Shown: positions 45,935-55,189, numbered from the stretch's first letter. The stretch is DNA of 64,000 bases from an uncultured Pelagibacteraceae bacterium (GCA_902592265.1 CACJDV010000003.1:1-64000), one strand, 5' to 3'. Made by a program: numbers and translations. The notes: generated from the sequence alone by a model not told the origin.

Positions 45935-46933
45935 ATGTTTAAATTTTTCACAGATAAAAGATGGCATTTATGGAGTATTGGTGGAACAATTCTTATTCTT
46001 GCAGCAACTTGGTATCAAGTTCAATTAGATGTTAAAATAAATGAATGGTTTGGTGAATTTTATGATACTTTACAAAAAGCTTTAGCTGAGCCTGGGGCTG
46101 TTACAGAGAAAGAATTTATAGCTTATCTTTTTACTTTCGCCAAAATTGCTGCTGTTTATATATTGGTTGTTATATTTAGTGATTATTTCACAAGTCATTG
46201 GACATTTAGATGGAGAACAGCTATGGCAGATTTCTATCATGATAAATGGGATTTTGCCTCATCAATTGAAGGAGCCTCACAAAGAGTACAAGAAGATACA
46301 CTAAAGTTTGCAAGAATTATGGAAGGTTTAGGAGCTGAACTCCTTAGAAGTATTATGACATTAATTGCATTCACACCAATTTTATGGGGATTGTCTAAAA
46401 GTATTACGGTTCTACCATGGATAGGTGAAGTGAATCATGCTTTAGTTTGGGTAGCAATCATTTCAGCTTTAGGGGGTACATTTATTTTAGCTGCTGTAGG
46501 AATAAAATTACCCGGTATAGAATACGACATCCAAAAAGAAGAGGCTGCTTACAGAAAAGAATTAGTTTTAGGAGAGGATTTTAAAGAAAATGCTCAACCG
46601 GCTAGAATCGATGATTTATATGGTGGAGTAAGAAAGATACATTATAAAATGTATTTTCATTATTTATATTTTAATGCAGTTAAATGGAGTTATTTACAAG
46701 GAATGGTTATTGTTCCCTATTTAGCTTTAGCGCCAACAATTGTCACTGGGGCAATAACATTAGAATTTGTTCAACAGATTATCAGAGCTTTTGGTAGAGT
46801 AGAAACATCATTACAATATTTGGTAAGAAGTTGGCCAATAATAGTTGAATTAATTTCTGTTTGGAAAAGATTAAATGAATTTGAAAACAAACTTAAATAT
46901 AATACTGAAAAAATCTCAAGAGAAAAAGTTTAG
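45935..46933 (+). CDS. SbmA/BacA-like peptide transporter
   Basis: 332 residues with an ABC-exporter-like membrane domain but no ATPase domain. SbmA/BacA segments: HWTFRWRTAMADFYHDKW and SQRVQEDTLKFARIMEGLGA. Homologues import microcin- or defensin-type peptides using the proton gradient, and BacA also affects lipid A in symbionts. About 70 residues shorter than E. coli SbmA (406). The natural role in a free-living marine cell is unknown. The stop overlaps the glpX GTG (TAGTG). Confidence 0.83.
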   Translation: MFKFFTDKRWHLWSIGGTILILAATWYQVQLDVKINEWFGEFYDTLQKALAEPGAVTEKEFIAYLFTFAKIAAVYILVVIFSDYFTSHWTFRWRTAMADFYHDKWDFASSIEGASQRVQEDTLKFARIMEGLGAELLRSIMTLIAFTPILWGLSKSITVLPWIGEVNHALVWVAIISALGGTFILAAVGIKLPGIEYDIQKEEAAYRKELVLGEDFKENAQPARIDDLYGGVRKIHYKMYFHYLYFNAVKWSYLQGMVIVPYLALAPTIVTGAITLEFVQQIIRAFGRVETSLQYLVRSWPIIVELISVWKRLNEFENKLKYNTEKISREKV

Positions 46934-47883
46934 TGTCTTTAAAAAAAGAATTAGTTGATGAAATTGTAAAAGTAACCTCTATGGCAGCTATATCTTGTCA
47001 TAAATTTATTGGTAAAAATGATAAAATTAATGCTGACAAAGCAGCAACTGATACAATGAGAAATGAAATAAATAAATTAAAATTCAATGGTGAAGTCGTA
47101 ATTGGAGAAGGTGAGTTAGATGAAGCTCCAATGTTATACATTGGTGAAAAGTTAGGTTCTGGTGGACTCTTAAATATTGATATTGCAGTAGATCCTGTTG
47201 AAGGTACAAATTTCGTAGCAAAAAATCTGCCTGGTGCACTCTCAGTTATATCAATTGCTGAAAAAGGAAATCTTTTCAATGCTCCTGAAACTTATATGAA
47301 TAAACTTGCAGTTACTAATAAAGTACCTTTTGATGCAACAGATCTAGATTTCCCCTTAGAAAAAAATATTAAAAATGTAGCAGATGCTTTAAATAAAGAT
47401 ATTACAGATATAACTGTTTGTTTACTAGACAGACCCAGACATAAAGAAATTATCGATAAACTTAATGAGATGAATGTTAAAATGAAATTAATTACTGACG
47501 GCGATGTGTCTGGAGCATTAATGATAACTAATGAAAAGTATAATGTGGATATATTTTTAGGTATTGGTGGTGGTCCTGAGGGCGTTTTAGCAGCGTCAGC
47601 CATTGATGCGTATGAATGCAAATTCCAAGGAAGATTCTTATTTGATAACGATAAAGATATCATAAGAGCAAAAAAAATGGGCATCAAAGATTTAAAAAAA
47701 AAATATGATTTAAGTGAAATTATTAAAGGTGACTCGATATTTTGTGCTACAGGAATAACTTCAGGAGATTTAGTTAAAGGTATTAATGTTCAAGATAATA
47801 GATATATAACCGAAACACTAGTTACTCACAAAAGCTCAAAAATGTGTAAAATTTTCATAAGAGAAGACATTATAAAAACTTGA
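46933..47883 (+). CDS. glpX: Fructose-1,6-bisphosphatase class II
   Basis: Gluconeogenic phosphatase, 316 residues, related to inositol-phosphatase/cyanobacterial FBPase-SBPase enzymes. Metal and substrate motifs: VIGEGELDEAPM, VDPVEGTNFVAK and GIGGGPEGVLAASA. The start is GTG, coupled to the upstream stop. It fits a genome that depends on gluconeogenesis from small organic acids. tRNA-Glu follows 35 bases downstream. Confidence 0.93.
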   Translation: MSLKKELVDEIVKVTSMAAISCHKFIGKNDKINADKAATDTMRNEINKLKFNGEVVIGEGELDEAPMLYIGEKLGSGGLLNIDIAVDPVEGTNFVAKNLPGALSVISIAEKGNLFNAPETYMNKLAVTNKVPFDATDLDFPLEKNIKNVADALNKDITDITVCLLDRPRHKEIIDKLNEMNVKMKLITDGDVSGALMITNEKYNVDIFLGIGGGPEGVLAASAIDAYECKFQGRFLFDNDKDIIRAKKMGIKDLKKKYDLSEIIKGDSIFCATGITSGDLVKGINVQDNRYITETLVTHKSSKMCKIFIREDIIKT

Positions 47884-47918
47884 TAAATATAATATTTTAC
47901 AATAAAAGATCCAAATTT

Positions 47919-47993
47919 GGTCCCTTCGTCTATCGGTTAGGACACGTGGTTTTCATCCTCGAAAGAGGGGTTCGATTCCCCTAGGGACCGCCA
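47919..47993 (+). tRNA. tRNA-Glu (anticodon TTC)
   Basis: Acceptor GGTCCCT pairs with AGGGACC, D arm CGTCTATCGGTTAGGACACG, anticodon loop TTTTCAT (anticodon TTC) flanked by pairing CGTGG-type and CCTCG-type strands, T arm GGGGTTCGATTCCCC, discriminator G and encoded CCA. It marks the left edge of the glycosyltransferase-integrase region, a position often used as an integration site. Confidence 0.96.
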
Positions 47994-47996
47994 TAA

Positions 47997-48248
47997 ATGT
48001 CTTATTTTGTATATTTAATTGTATCTAACCTTAAAAAAAACAAAAAATTTTCATACGTTGGTTACACTAGTAACCTCGAAAAAAGAATTAGTTTACATAA
48101 TACAGGTAAAGGAGCAAAGTTTACTAGGGGAAAAAAATGGAAGTTAGTTTACTATAAGAGATATGATTCGAAATCACAGGCCATGAAGTATGAATATGCA
48201 TTAAAAAAAAATTATAAATTAAGGAGAGAGATACTCAAAAAAAGATGA
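47997..48248 (+). CDS. GIY-YIG domain protein (UPF0213-like)
   Basis: 83 residues covering one GIY-YIG nuclease-like domain: YFVYLIVSN, SYVGYTSNLEKRISLHNTGK (YVGYTSNLEKRI), GAKFTRGKKWKLVYY. Stand-alone proteins of this size are common and mostly uncharacterised; a DNA nick or repair role is suggested only by fold. The ATG is 4 bases past the tRNA-Glu CCA, and its stop overlaps the next ATG (ATGA). Such small genes next to a tRNA and an integrase-bearing island can be mobile. Confidence 0.85.
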   Translation: MSYFVYLIVSNLKKNKKFSYVGYTSNLEKRISLHNTGKGAKFTRGKKWKLVYYKRYDSKSQAMKYEYALKKNYKLRREILKKR

Positions 48249-50374
48249 AAATCTCAATATTATTACCATTAAAAGAAAATTTTTCGCCTTCATATGCTGG
48301 GGCCGTATCTTTATTTATCAATGATACATTACAATATAGTAAATTTAAAAAAAAAATAACGGTATTTGGCCAAACTGAATTTAAAAAAAAATTTGATAAG
48401 AAATACTTTAATATCAATATAAAAAAATCCTTTTTTCAAAGTCAAAACAAAGATTATGTAAAACAATTTATAAAAAAAGAGAAAGAATTAGACTCAGATA
48501 TTATTGAATTACATAATAGACCAATTTATCTGAAATATTTAGTTAATGATTTGAATAATAGAAATTATATTTTATATTTTCATAATGATCCTCTAACGAT
48601 GTCAGGATCAAAGAGTATTAGTGAAAGATCCTTTCTATTAAATAATTGTTATAGAATAGTATTTAATAGTAACTGGTCAAAAAAAAGATTTCTGCAAAAT
48701 ATGAAGTCAGACGCAATCAACAGTGAAAAATTGATTGTTATAAACCAGTCAGCCTCAAAAAACAAAATTAATTTTAAAAATAAAAAAAATATAATCACTT
48801 TTGTAGGAAAACTTAATAGATCAAAAGGTTATGACCTTTTTGGTAATGCGGTCATTAAGATTTTAAAAAAATACAAGAACTGGACAGCATTAGTTATAGG
48901 CGATGAACCTAGAGATAAATTATATTTTAAACATGAAAGACTCAAAAACTTTGGTTTTAGAGAACATAAAGAAGTAATAAAAATTTATAAGAAAACTAGT
49001 ATAGCGGTAGTTTGTTCCAGGTGGGACGAACCTTTTGGAAGAACTAGTTTAGAAGCTGCTGCAAATGGATGCGCTGTTATAATTAGTAATAGAGGTGGTC
49101 TCCCAGAAACAATTACTAATGGAAGAATATTAAAGAATTTAACTATAAAGGATATTTACAAAAATATAGAAGATTTAATAATAAATACTAAAACAAGAAA
49201 AAAATATCAAAAATTATCTTTTAAAAATTTTTATCTATCCCATCAATATGTTTCACGTCAAATCGATAATATACGATTTAATTTTTTTAAAATTAATAAA
49301 CCATATATTTCAAAATTAAAATCAAATTTAAGAATTTTACATATAACTAATTTCAATGAAAGACATAATGGTAGATTATTCTTTAATACTGGAAGAAGAT
49401 TAAATAATGGTTTTATAAGATTGGGCCATAGTGTTTTAGAATTTAGCGATAGAGATATTGTAAGTAGAGGAAAATCTATAAAAGATTTTTCAGGGTCTAG
49501 TGCTCTTAATGATAAATTATTAAAAACTTGTAATCATTTTAAACCTGACATGATTGTTTTAGGTCATGCGGATATGGTATCGAAAGATATTTTATATAAT
49601 TTAAAAAAAGATTATTCTAATTTAAAAATAGCCCAATGGTTTCTTGATCCTTTAAATAAAAATGGACCTGATTATTTAAAAAATAAAAATAGAATACTTG
49701 ATAAATCTGATGTTTTAGATGCAAATTTTCTAACTACATCTCCTGAAGCTGTTAATTTGTTATCTAAAAAAGTTAAGAACTACTTTATTCCAAATCCATC
49801 TGATAGTTCCATGGAAACATTGGACAATTATAAAAAAGATTGCTCTAATGATGTTTTCTTTGCGTTAAGCCATGGTGTTCATAGGGGTCAATTAAAAAGT
49901 AGATCATCTGATGATAGAGAAAAGTTTATTAAGGATTTAGTATCGAAATGTAAAAATATTAAATTCGATTTATTTGGTATGAATAATGTTCAGCCTATAT
50001 GGGCAGACCAGTATTTTAAAAACATATCAAATTCAAAAATGGGTCTCAATCTAAGTAGAGGAACACCGATTAAATACTATAGTAGTGATAGAATTACTCA
50101 AATTATAGGAAATGGTTTAGTTACTCTAATTGACGAAAAAACATGTTATAATGACTTTTTTGATAATTCCGAAATGGTTTTCTACAAAAATATTACAGAT
50201 TTATCTGAAAAAATTGAAAAAATTTCTGAAGATGAAAAATTACGAAAATCGATAGGTCGAAGAGGTAAAGCCAAATATATGAAATATTTTAATTCAAACT
50301 TAGTTGCTGATTTCATAATAAAAAAAACTTTGGGTTTAAAAGATAATAAAAAATATTTATGGCACAAACCATAA
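48245..50374 (+). CDS. Bimodular glycosyltransferase (GT4-like + CgeB-like)
   Basis: 709 residues with two GT-B modules. Module 1 (about 1-345): ITFVGKLNRSKGYDLF nucleotide-domain start and CSRWDEPFGRTSLEAAANG, the E-x7-E sugar-nucleotide motif. Module 2 (about 358-700): ILHITNFNERHNGRLF, an IAQWFLDP segment, and SHGVHRGQLKSR, as in CgeB/DUF3880 glycosyltransferases. Probably builds a surface polysaccharide; donor and acceptor sugars cannot be told. First and largest gene of the glycan cassette. Confidence 0.83.
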   Translation: MKISILLPLKENFSPSYAGAVSLFINDTLQYSKFKKKITVFGQTEFKKKFDKKYFNINIKKSFFQSQNKDYVKQFIKKEKELDSDIIELHNRPIYLKYLVNDLNNRNYILYFHNDPLTMSGSKSISERSFLLNNCYRIVFNSNWSKKRFLQNMKSDAINSEKLIVINQSASKNKINFKNKKNIITFVGKLNRSKGYDLFGNAVIKILKKYKNWTALVIGDEPRDKLYFKHERLKNFGFREHKEVIKIYKKTSIAVVCSRWDEPFGRTSLEAAANGCAVIISNRGGLPETITNGRILKNLTIKDIYKNIEDLIINTKTRKKYQKLSFKNFYLSHQYVSRQIDNIRFNFFKINKPYISKLKSNLRILHITNFNERHNGRLFFNTGRRLNNGFIRLGHSVLEFSDRDIVSRGKSIKDFSGSSALNDKLLKTCNHFKPDMIVLGHADMVSKDILYNLKKDYSNLKIAQWFLDPLNKNGPDYLKNKNRILDKSDVLDANFLTTSPEAVNLLSKKVKNYFIPNPSDSSMETLDNYKKDCSNDVFFALSHGVHRGQLKSRSSDDREKFIKDLVSKCKNIKFDLFGMNNVQPIWADQYFKNISNSKMGLNLSRGTPIKYYSSDRITQIIGNGLVTLIDEKTCYNDFFDNSEMVFYKNITDLSEKIEKISEDEKLRKSIGRRGKAKYMKYFNSNLVADFIIKKTLGLKDNKKYLWHKP

Positions 50375-50375
50375 G

Positions 50376-50420
50376 ATGATTTCAATAACAATTTGTATTC
50401 AGAATAAAAATGAAAATTGA
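50376..50420 (+). pseudogene. Possible 5' remnant of a GT2 gene
   Basis: A 14-codon frame, MISITICIQNKNEN, ends in TGA inside the start of the FkbM gene. The sequence resembles the first strand and loop of family-2 glycosyltransferases (compare MISIIIPTYNN at 51156). It may be what is left of a replaced glycosyltransferase gene at a cassette junction, but so short a match can arise by chance. Confidence 0.2.
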
Positions 50421-51159
50421 GGAAAAATTAAAAAAAAGATATCTATATACAGAAAAAAAAAACTTGCCCAAATTACTATATTTTTTTTTTCAATTCCTAA
50501 AATTAAAATTTAAACCTAGGTTATTATATTCAAACTGGGGTGTTGACTTAATAATTAAGGATATTCTAAAAAAAAACAAAAAAAAGGGTATTTATATAGA
50601 TGTAGGATGTCATCATCCATTAATAAACAATAATACTTACATGCTTTATATAAATGGCTGGAAAGGTATCAATGTTGATTTAGATTTTAATTCTATCGAT
50701 ATGTTCAACTATTTTAGACCCAAAGACGATAATATTATGTCAGCTTTATCAAATAGGAAAGGTCAAGGTGATCTTTATTTTTTTCATAATCGTGCTCCAA
50801 AAAACACAATTTCGAAATCAAGAGGAAAGGGGGCAAAGTTAATCAAGAAAATTCAAATTAATACTTTAAATAATATTATTAAAAATTCAAAATTTAATAG
50901 CAAGAATATTGATTTTTTATCAATTGATGTTGAGGGAAATGAATTGAATGTTTTAAAAGGGCTTAATTTTAATAAATATAGGCCAAAAATAATATCAATT
51001 GAGTTTATTAAACCTAATGTTAATGAATTCTATCAGCACAATATTCAAAACATTGAAAAATCTAATATTTACAAGTTTATGATAAGTAAAAAGTACAAAT
51101 TAATCAATTGGATACATGATGATTTAGTTTTTATTTCTAAAACATCTAATTTACTATGA
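50410..51159 (+). CDS. FkbM family methyltransferase
   Basis: 249 residues. SAM-binding motif I is GIYIDVGCHHPLINNN, followed by the family's GWKGINVDLD, then the typical DFLSIDVEGNELNVLKGL. FkbM enzymes O-methylate sugars or other hydroxyl groups; within a glycosyltransferase cassette a glycan-capping role is likely. The N-terminal 40 residues are a Lys-rich extension. Overlaps the next GT2 gene by 4 bases. Confidence 0.88.
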   Translation: MKIEEKLKKRYLYTEKKNLPKLLYFFFQFLKLKFKPRLLYSNWGVDLIIKDILKKNKKKGIYIDVGCHHPLINNNTYMLYINGWKGINVDLDFNSIDMFNYFRPKDDNIMSALSNRKGQGDLYFFHNRAPKNTISKSRGKGAKLIKKIQINTLNNIIKNSKFNSKNIDFLSIDVEGNELNVLKGLNFNKYRPKIISIEFIKPNVNEFYQHNIQNIEKSNIYKFMISKKYKLINWIHDDLVFISKTSNLL

Positions 51160-52037
51160 TCTCAATTATTATCCCTACTTATAATAATTTATTATATTTG
51201 AAAAAGTGTATAGAAAGTATAAATAAAAATTCCTTTTATAAAAACGAGATTTTAGTTCATATAAATCAAGGAAGTGATGGAACAATAGAATATATAAAGG
51301 ACTCAAATATAAAATTTACATATTCAAGTACTAATATTGGCTTATGTATAGCATGTAATAAAATTTCAAAAAAAAGTAAATTTGATCTTATTCTTTATTC
51401 GCACGATGACATGTATTTTTTACCAAATTGGGATAAAATCCTAATAGAAAAGGTTAAAGAACTAAAAACTAAAAAATTTTATTTATCTAGTATCATGATA
51501 AATGGAGATCCAAGACTAAATGGACATTTAAATTTAAATGCTGGCGATACAATTGATAATTTTGACGAAAAATATCTTTTAGAAAATTATAAAAAACTAA
51601 AACATCCTGATTTTGATGGTTCTACTTGGGCTCCACATCTAATTCATAAGGATTTATGGGAAAAAGTTGGTGGTTTTAGTGAGGAATTTTCACCTGGAGC
51701 TGGTTCAGATCCAGATTTAAATTTAAAGTTATGGAATAAAGGTGTTCGAATTTTTAAATGTCTTAATCAATCAAGAGTTTATCATTTTGGATCAGTAACT
51801 ATAAGAAAAAAGAAAAATAGTGAATTTAAAAAAAATCAAGGATCAAGAGCAAATAAAATTTTTTTATTAAAGTGGGGATTTTCTATAAGATTTTTTAAAA
51901 AACATTATCTTAAATCACATTATATTCATAATGAAAATTTATCTGATCCAAAGAAAGATATTATTTTTTATTTTGATCTTTTGAAGGATAAAATAGCTTT
52001 TTATTATTATAGGATTATTTCAAAGGATACAAAATGA
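51156..52037 (+). CDS. Glycosyltransferase family 2
   Basis: 293 residues of GT-A fold. MISIIIPTYNNLLYLKKCIE is the N-terminal signature, the DxD metal motif appears as SHDDMYFLPNW, and DLWEKVGGFSEEFSPGAGSD is the acceptor-side loop (GGFSEEFSPGAGSDPDL). Adds a sugar to a growing glycan. Overlapping ends with both neighbours. Confidence 0.88.
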   Translation: MISIIIPTYNNLLYLKKCIESINKNSFYKNEILVHINQGSDGTIEYIKDSNIKFTYSSTNIGLCIACNKISKKSKFDLILYSHDDMYFLPNWDKILIEKVKELKTKKFYLSSIMINGDPRLNGHLNLNAGDTIDNFDEKYLLENYKKLKHPDFDGSTWAPHLIHKDLWEKVGGFSEEFSPGAGSDPDLNLKLWNKGVRIFKCLNQSRVYHFGSVTIRKKKNSEFKKNQGSRANKIFLLKWGFSIRFFKKHYLKSHYIHNENLSDPKKDIIFYFDLLKDKIAFYYYRIISKDTK

Positions 52038-53041
52038 ATATCTTATTTTATTGTCCCTTCAAATTTAGTTTGGAATCAAAAAATATAAGATCATTAGGAG
52101 GAATAGAAAGTTTGAATTTAGAATTAACCCAATATTTAGCTAATTCTAAAAATAAAATATATCTAGCTTCATTCTGCAATAAGGAATTCAAGAAAAAAAA
52201 TTTAATAAATCTTCCAATATCTAAATTAAAAAAAGATAGTCATAATTATAATTTCGATTATATAGTAAGCTCAAATGATCCAAATATTTTTAATTTGTTT
52301 AGAAATTCAAAAAAAATATTATGGATACATAATACTTTAGCTATTGAAAAAGCTTTTAGAAAAAAGAAATTATTATCAATTCTAAAAAATAAGATAACCG
52401 CCGTTTTTGTCAGTAAATATCTTGAAAGCAAAACTTCAAATTTATATTTTTTTAACAAAAAAATTATAATTCCGAATTTTTTGTCAAAAAAATTCATTAT
52501 CAACAAATGCAATTATAAAAGAAAAGATAATTTTATATGGTCTGTACAGAGAGAAAAAGGTCTAAAAGAGACTTTAAATATGTGGGTAAATTATATCTAT
52601 CCAAAGAATGAAAAGACGAAATTATTTATTTTTGGCATTGATAAAAGTAAATTTAGAAAATTAAAAAATTATTACAAAAAATATAATATAATTTTTCTAG
52701 GTAGAGTTAAAAAAGAGGAATTAAAAAAAGCATATAAAACATCTTTGGGTATGATATGTCTTGGATACGATGAAACTTTTTGTCTTAATGCAATTGAGGC
52801 AAATGCTTGTGGGTTACCTGTTATAACTTTTGGCAAAACTGCATTAAAGGATATGATCAAAAACAATTATAACGGTTTAATTGTAAAGGATTATAGGTCT
52901 TTATCACTTAAAATTTTAGAATTATTAAATAAAGATCAGCTAATTAAAAAAAAATACATTGATAATTCAATTAGAAGTTCACAAAAATATCATTTTAATA
53001 AGATAGAAAAGAAATGGTTTAATCTATTTAATAATAAATGA
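52034..53041 (+). CDS. Glycosyltransferase family 4-like
   Basis: 335 residues of GT-B fold. The N-terminal part has GGIESLNLELTQYL; the C-terminal half has IFLGRVKKEELKKAY and YDETFCLNAIEANACGLPVI with the E-x7-E motif. Unusually rich in Lys, Asn and Phe. A retaining transferase of surface glycan assembly; substrate unknown. Confidence 0.86.
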   Translation: MNILFYCPFKFSLESKNIRSLGGIESLNLELTQYLANSKNKIYLASFCNKEFKKKNLINLPISKLKKDSHNYNFDYIVSSNDPNIFNLFRNSKKILWIHNTLAIEKAFRKKKLLSILKNKITAVFVSKYLESKTSNLYFFNKKIIIPNFLSKKFIINKCNYKRKDNFIWSVQREKGLKETLNMWVNYIYPKNEKTKLFIFGIDKSKFRKLKNYYKKYNIIFLGRVKKEELKKAYKTSLGMICLGYDETFCLNAIEANACGLPVITFGKTALKDMIKNNYNGLIVKDYRSLSLKILELLNKDQLIKKKYIDNSIRSSQKYHFNKIEKKWFNLFNNK

Positions 53042-53919
53042 ATTTTTATAACGATATAACACTTATAATAGTTTGTTTTAATAGTTACAAACTAATCGAA
53101 AAAAATTTATTTGAAATAAGTAAGTTTAAAACAATTATTGTTGATAACTCAAAATCTGACGAAATTCGTTTGCTAGTGAAGGGAGTTAAAAACATAAAGT
53201 ATATAAAAACAAAAAAGAATTTAGGATATGGTAAGGGCAATAATTTAGGTGTATCAGAAAGTAAAACGCCTTTTATTCTTATTTTAAATCCAGATATTTT
53301 AGTTGATAGCGAGTCTATTGAAATTTTGTATAAGTCTTATTTTAATTATGAGAATGTAGGTATTTTAGCTCCTGCTTTATATGATAATAGAAATAATAGA
53401 AGAAATAATGGCAACATTTCTTATTTAAATAGAGAAAAGATAAGTAAGAAAAATATTTTGAATAATCAAAAAGCTGAGGGTAATACTTGCTACCAATTTG
53501 CAGTCGGTTGTGCTTTTTTAATTAAAAAAGATTTTTTTGATCGAATAGGTGGTTTTGATAAAGATCTATTTATGTATTTCGAGGATAATGATATATGTGA
53601 CAGAACTATAGAAAAAAATAAGTCAATTATAGAAATACCTGGGTCAAAAATGATACATTTACAAGGCCTATCTTCAGATAACTCTTTCTTACAAAATTGT
53701 AAATTGTCAATAATTCATAAAGTTTCTGAATATATATATTATAAAAAAAAAACTCATTTTTTGAATTTATATAAAAAAATACTTATTAATTTTTTTGATT
53801 ATTTTCAAAGATTTCTAGTAAATTTATTATTACTAAGATTTAAAAAATCTTTTAAAAATTTTTTAAGAATTATTTCAATATTTTTATATTTATCGCATAC
53901 ATATAAACTTATGTATTAA
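53038..53919 (+). CDS. Glycosyltransferase family 2 (rhamnosyltransferase-like)
   Basis: 293 residues. Begins DITLIIVCFNSYKLIEKNLF; NLGYGKGNNLGVS and LNPDILVDSESIE carry the nucleotide and DxD regions; GCAFLIKKDFFDRIGGFDKD and FMYFEDNDICDR are typical of rhamnosyltransferase-like GT2. Residues 240-290 are a hydrophobic and basic tail. Last gene of the cassette; it ends two bases short of the oppositely oriented integrase gene. Confidence 0.87.
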   Translation: MNFYNDITLIIVCFNSYKLIEKNLFEISKFKTIIVDNSKSDEIRLLVKGVKNIKYIKTKKNLGYGKGNNLGVSESKTPFILILNPDILVDSESIEILYKSYFNYENVGILAPALYDNRNNRRNNGNISYLNREKISKKNILNNQKAEGNTCYQFAVGCAFLIKKDFFDRIGGFDKDLFMYFEDNDICDRTIEKNKSIIEIPGSKMIHLQGLSSDNSFLQNCKLSIIHKVSEYIYYKKKTHFLNLYKKILINFFDYFQRFLVNLLLLRFKKSFKNFLRIISIFLYLSHTYKLMY

Positions 53920-53920
53920 C

Positions 53921-54874
53921 TTATATTTTAACTTTATTTAAAGCATTGTTTTTAAAAATATTTGCTTCTCTTATATATCTCCTAACCATTTGAGATGTTT
54001 TATGACCTGTCATTGCCATAATACTACGTTCGTCAGCACCGGACTCTGCGGCAACAGTTGCAAAACCTGATCTTAAACTATGTCCTGCAAAATTTTTATT
54101 TTCTATTCCTGCTGAATTTAAATACTCTTTCATTAATAATACTACTGATTGGTCAGTTAATCTTTTATCTGTTAAAGTAGAGCCTTTAGAAAATCTTCTA
54201 AAAATGGGTCCAGATTTAATTTTAGAAATTTCTAACCATTTTTTTAGATTAACAATTGGGCAATAGGTTTCATTAGTGAAATAGGGTAGTCCTTTAATCA
54301 TTCCTTCACCAAATTGATCGGTTTTTGATCTTTTGATAGTGATTTTAAGCCCTTCAGGTACAAATTCTAAATCTTCATGATCAATTGAAATAAGTTCTGT
54401 TCGTCTAAAGCCACCTCCAAATCCAATTAAGATTATTGACTTATCTCTAAGCTTTTTAATATTTTCAATTTTTTGTTCATTTATTACATTAATTATAGAT
54501 TTTAAATGATTGATTAATATAGGTTTTTTACCTTTTTGAATACTTCCTTTCATCCTTCTTATTCCCATTAAGTTTTCGATAATGATCGGATGTTTTGTAT
54601 CTAGATAATGCCCTTTTAGTTTATGAACCATGCTAATTGATACTAGCCGTCTTCTTATAGTGCTTATTTTGCAATTTTTAGAAAGATGCGTGAGGTATAA
54701 AGAAACTATTTTAGGCTCTGAAGGTAAAGATATCAAACCATGTTTCACACAAAAAGCTCCAAAATCTCTAAAGTCTGATTTATATGCTCTTAAAGTGTTA
54801 TTAGCTTTAGAGCTTTTAAGATTATTTAAAGTTGCTTCATATAATGATTTTAGGTCTGTTGTTAATTCATTCAT
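53921..54874 (-). CDS. Tyrosine recombinase / integrase
   Basis: 317 residues: an N-terminal SAM-like core-binding domain (about 1-110) and the catalytic domain. Catalytic residues are visible: R158 (FRRTEL), K184 (KRSKTDQ), H265-x2-R268 (HSLRSGF), H291 (TGHKTS) and Y300 (VRRYIR), so it looks active. It is not XerC/XerD-like in its N-terminus, and it sits at the right end of a tRNA-flanked glycan cassette. Probably a mobile-island integrase. Confidence 0.92.
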   Translation of the reverse strand: MNELTTDLKSLYEATLNNLKSSKANNTLRAYKSDFRDFGAFCVKHGLISLPSEPKIVSLYLTHLSKNCKISTIRRRLVSISMVHKLKGHYLDTKHPIIIENLMGIRRMKGSIQKGKKPILINHLKSIINVINEQKIENIKKLRDKSIILIGFGGGFRRTELISIDHEDLEFVPEGLKITIKRSKTDQFGEGMIKGLPYFTNETYCPIVNLKKWLEISKIKSGPIFRRFSKGSTLTDKRLTDQSVVLLMKEYLNSAGIENKNFAGHSLRSGFATVAAESGADERSIMAMTGHKTSQMVRRYIREANIFKNNALNKVKI

Positions 54875-54954
54875 ATATTACTATTGATAACAATTAATTA
54901 TCGTTAGTAATATATCAAGTGATTTATAATGTCAATAGTTTAAATTATAAATTT

Positions 54955-55131
54955 ATGGGTTCTATTGATGGTGAAATTCCAGCTATATGGTTTTTGATAA
55001 GCTCAATTGGTTTTATTATTTTGAGTTTAATTCAATATAAAAATACTGGCAAAAGCATTAATACAATTTTTTTAAGCATAATGGCTATATTGTTTTTATT
55101 AAGCTATTTTATATTGCTTTTTAAAACTTGA
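54955..55131 (+). CDS. Small two-helix membrane protein
   Basis: 58 residues from the ATG at 54955 (a GTG at 54919 would add 12). Two hydrophobic helices, IWFLISSIGFIILSLI and IFLSIMAILFLLSYFILLF, are joined by a YKNTGKS loop. No relatives recognised. It lies between the integrase and the GC-rich structured block. No clear ribosome site, so it may be a chance frame, though the two well-formed helices argue for a gene. Confidence 0.4.
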   Translation: MGSIDGEIPAIWFLISSIGFIILSLIQYKNTGKSINTIFLSIMAILFLLSYFILLFKT

Positions 55132-55172
55132 TTTATCCCCACTATTCACAATGAAATAAGAAAAAATTAAGA

Positions 55173-55189
55173 ATCACCTAAAAAGTGAT
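55173..55189. repeat. Inverted repeat ATCAC-N7-GTGAT near integrase
   Basis: Perfect 5-base arms around the 7-base spacer CTAAAAA. Tyrosine recombinases often act at short inverted arms flanking a 6-8 base crossover, so this could be a core attachment site. Such short repeats are also expected by chance in AT-rich DNA. Confidence 0.25.

Noticed and set aside
47919-54874. Prophage
   Set aside because: Only an integrase is present; there are no capsid, terminase, portal, tail or lysis genes.
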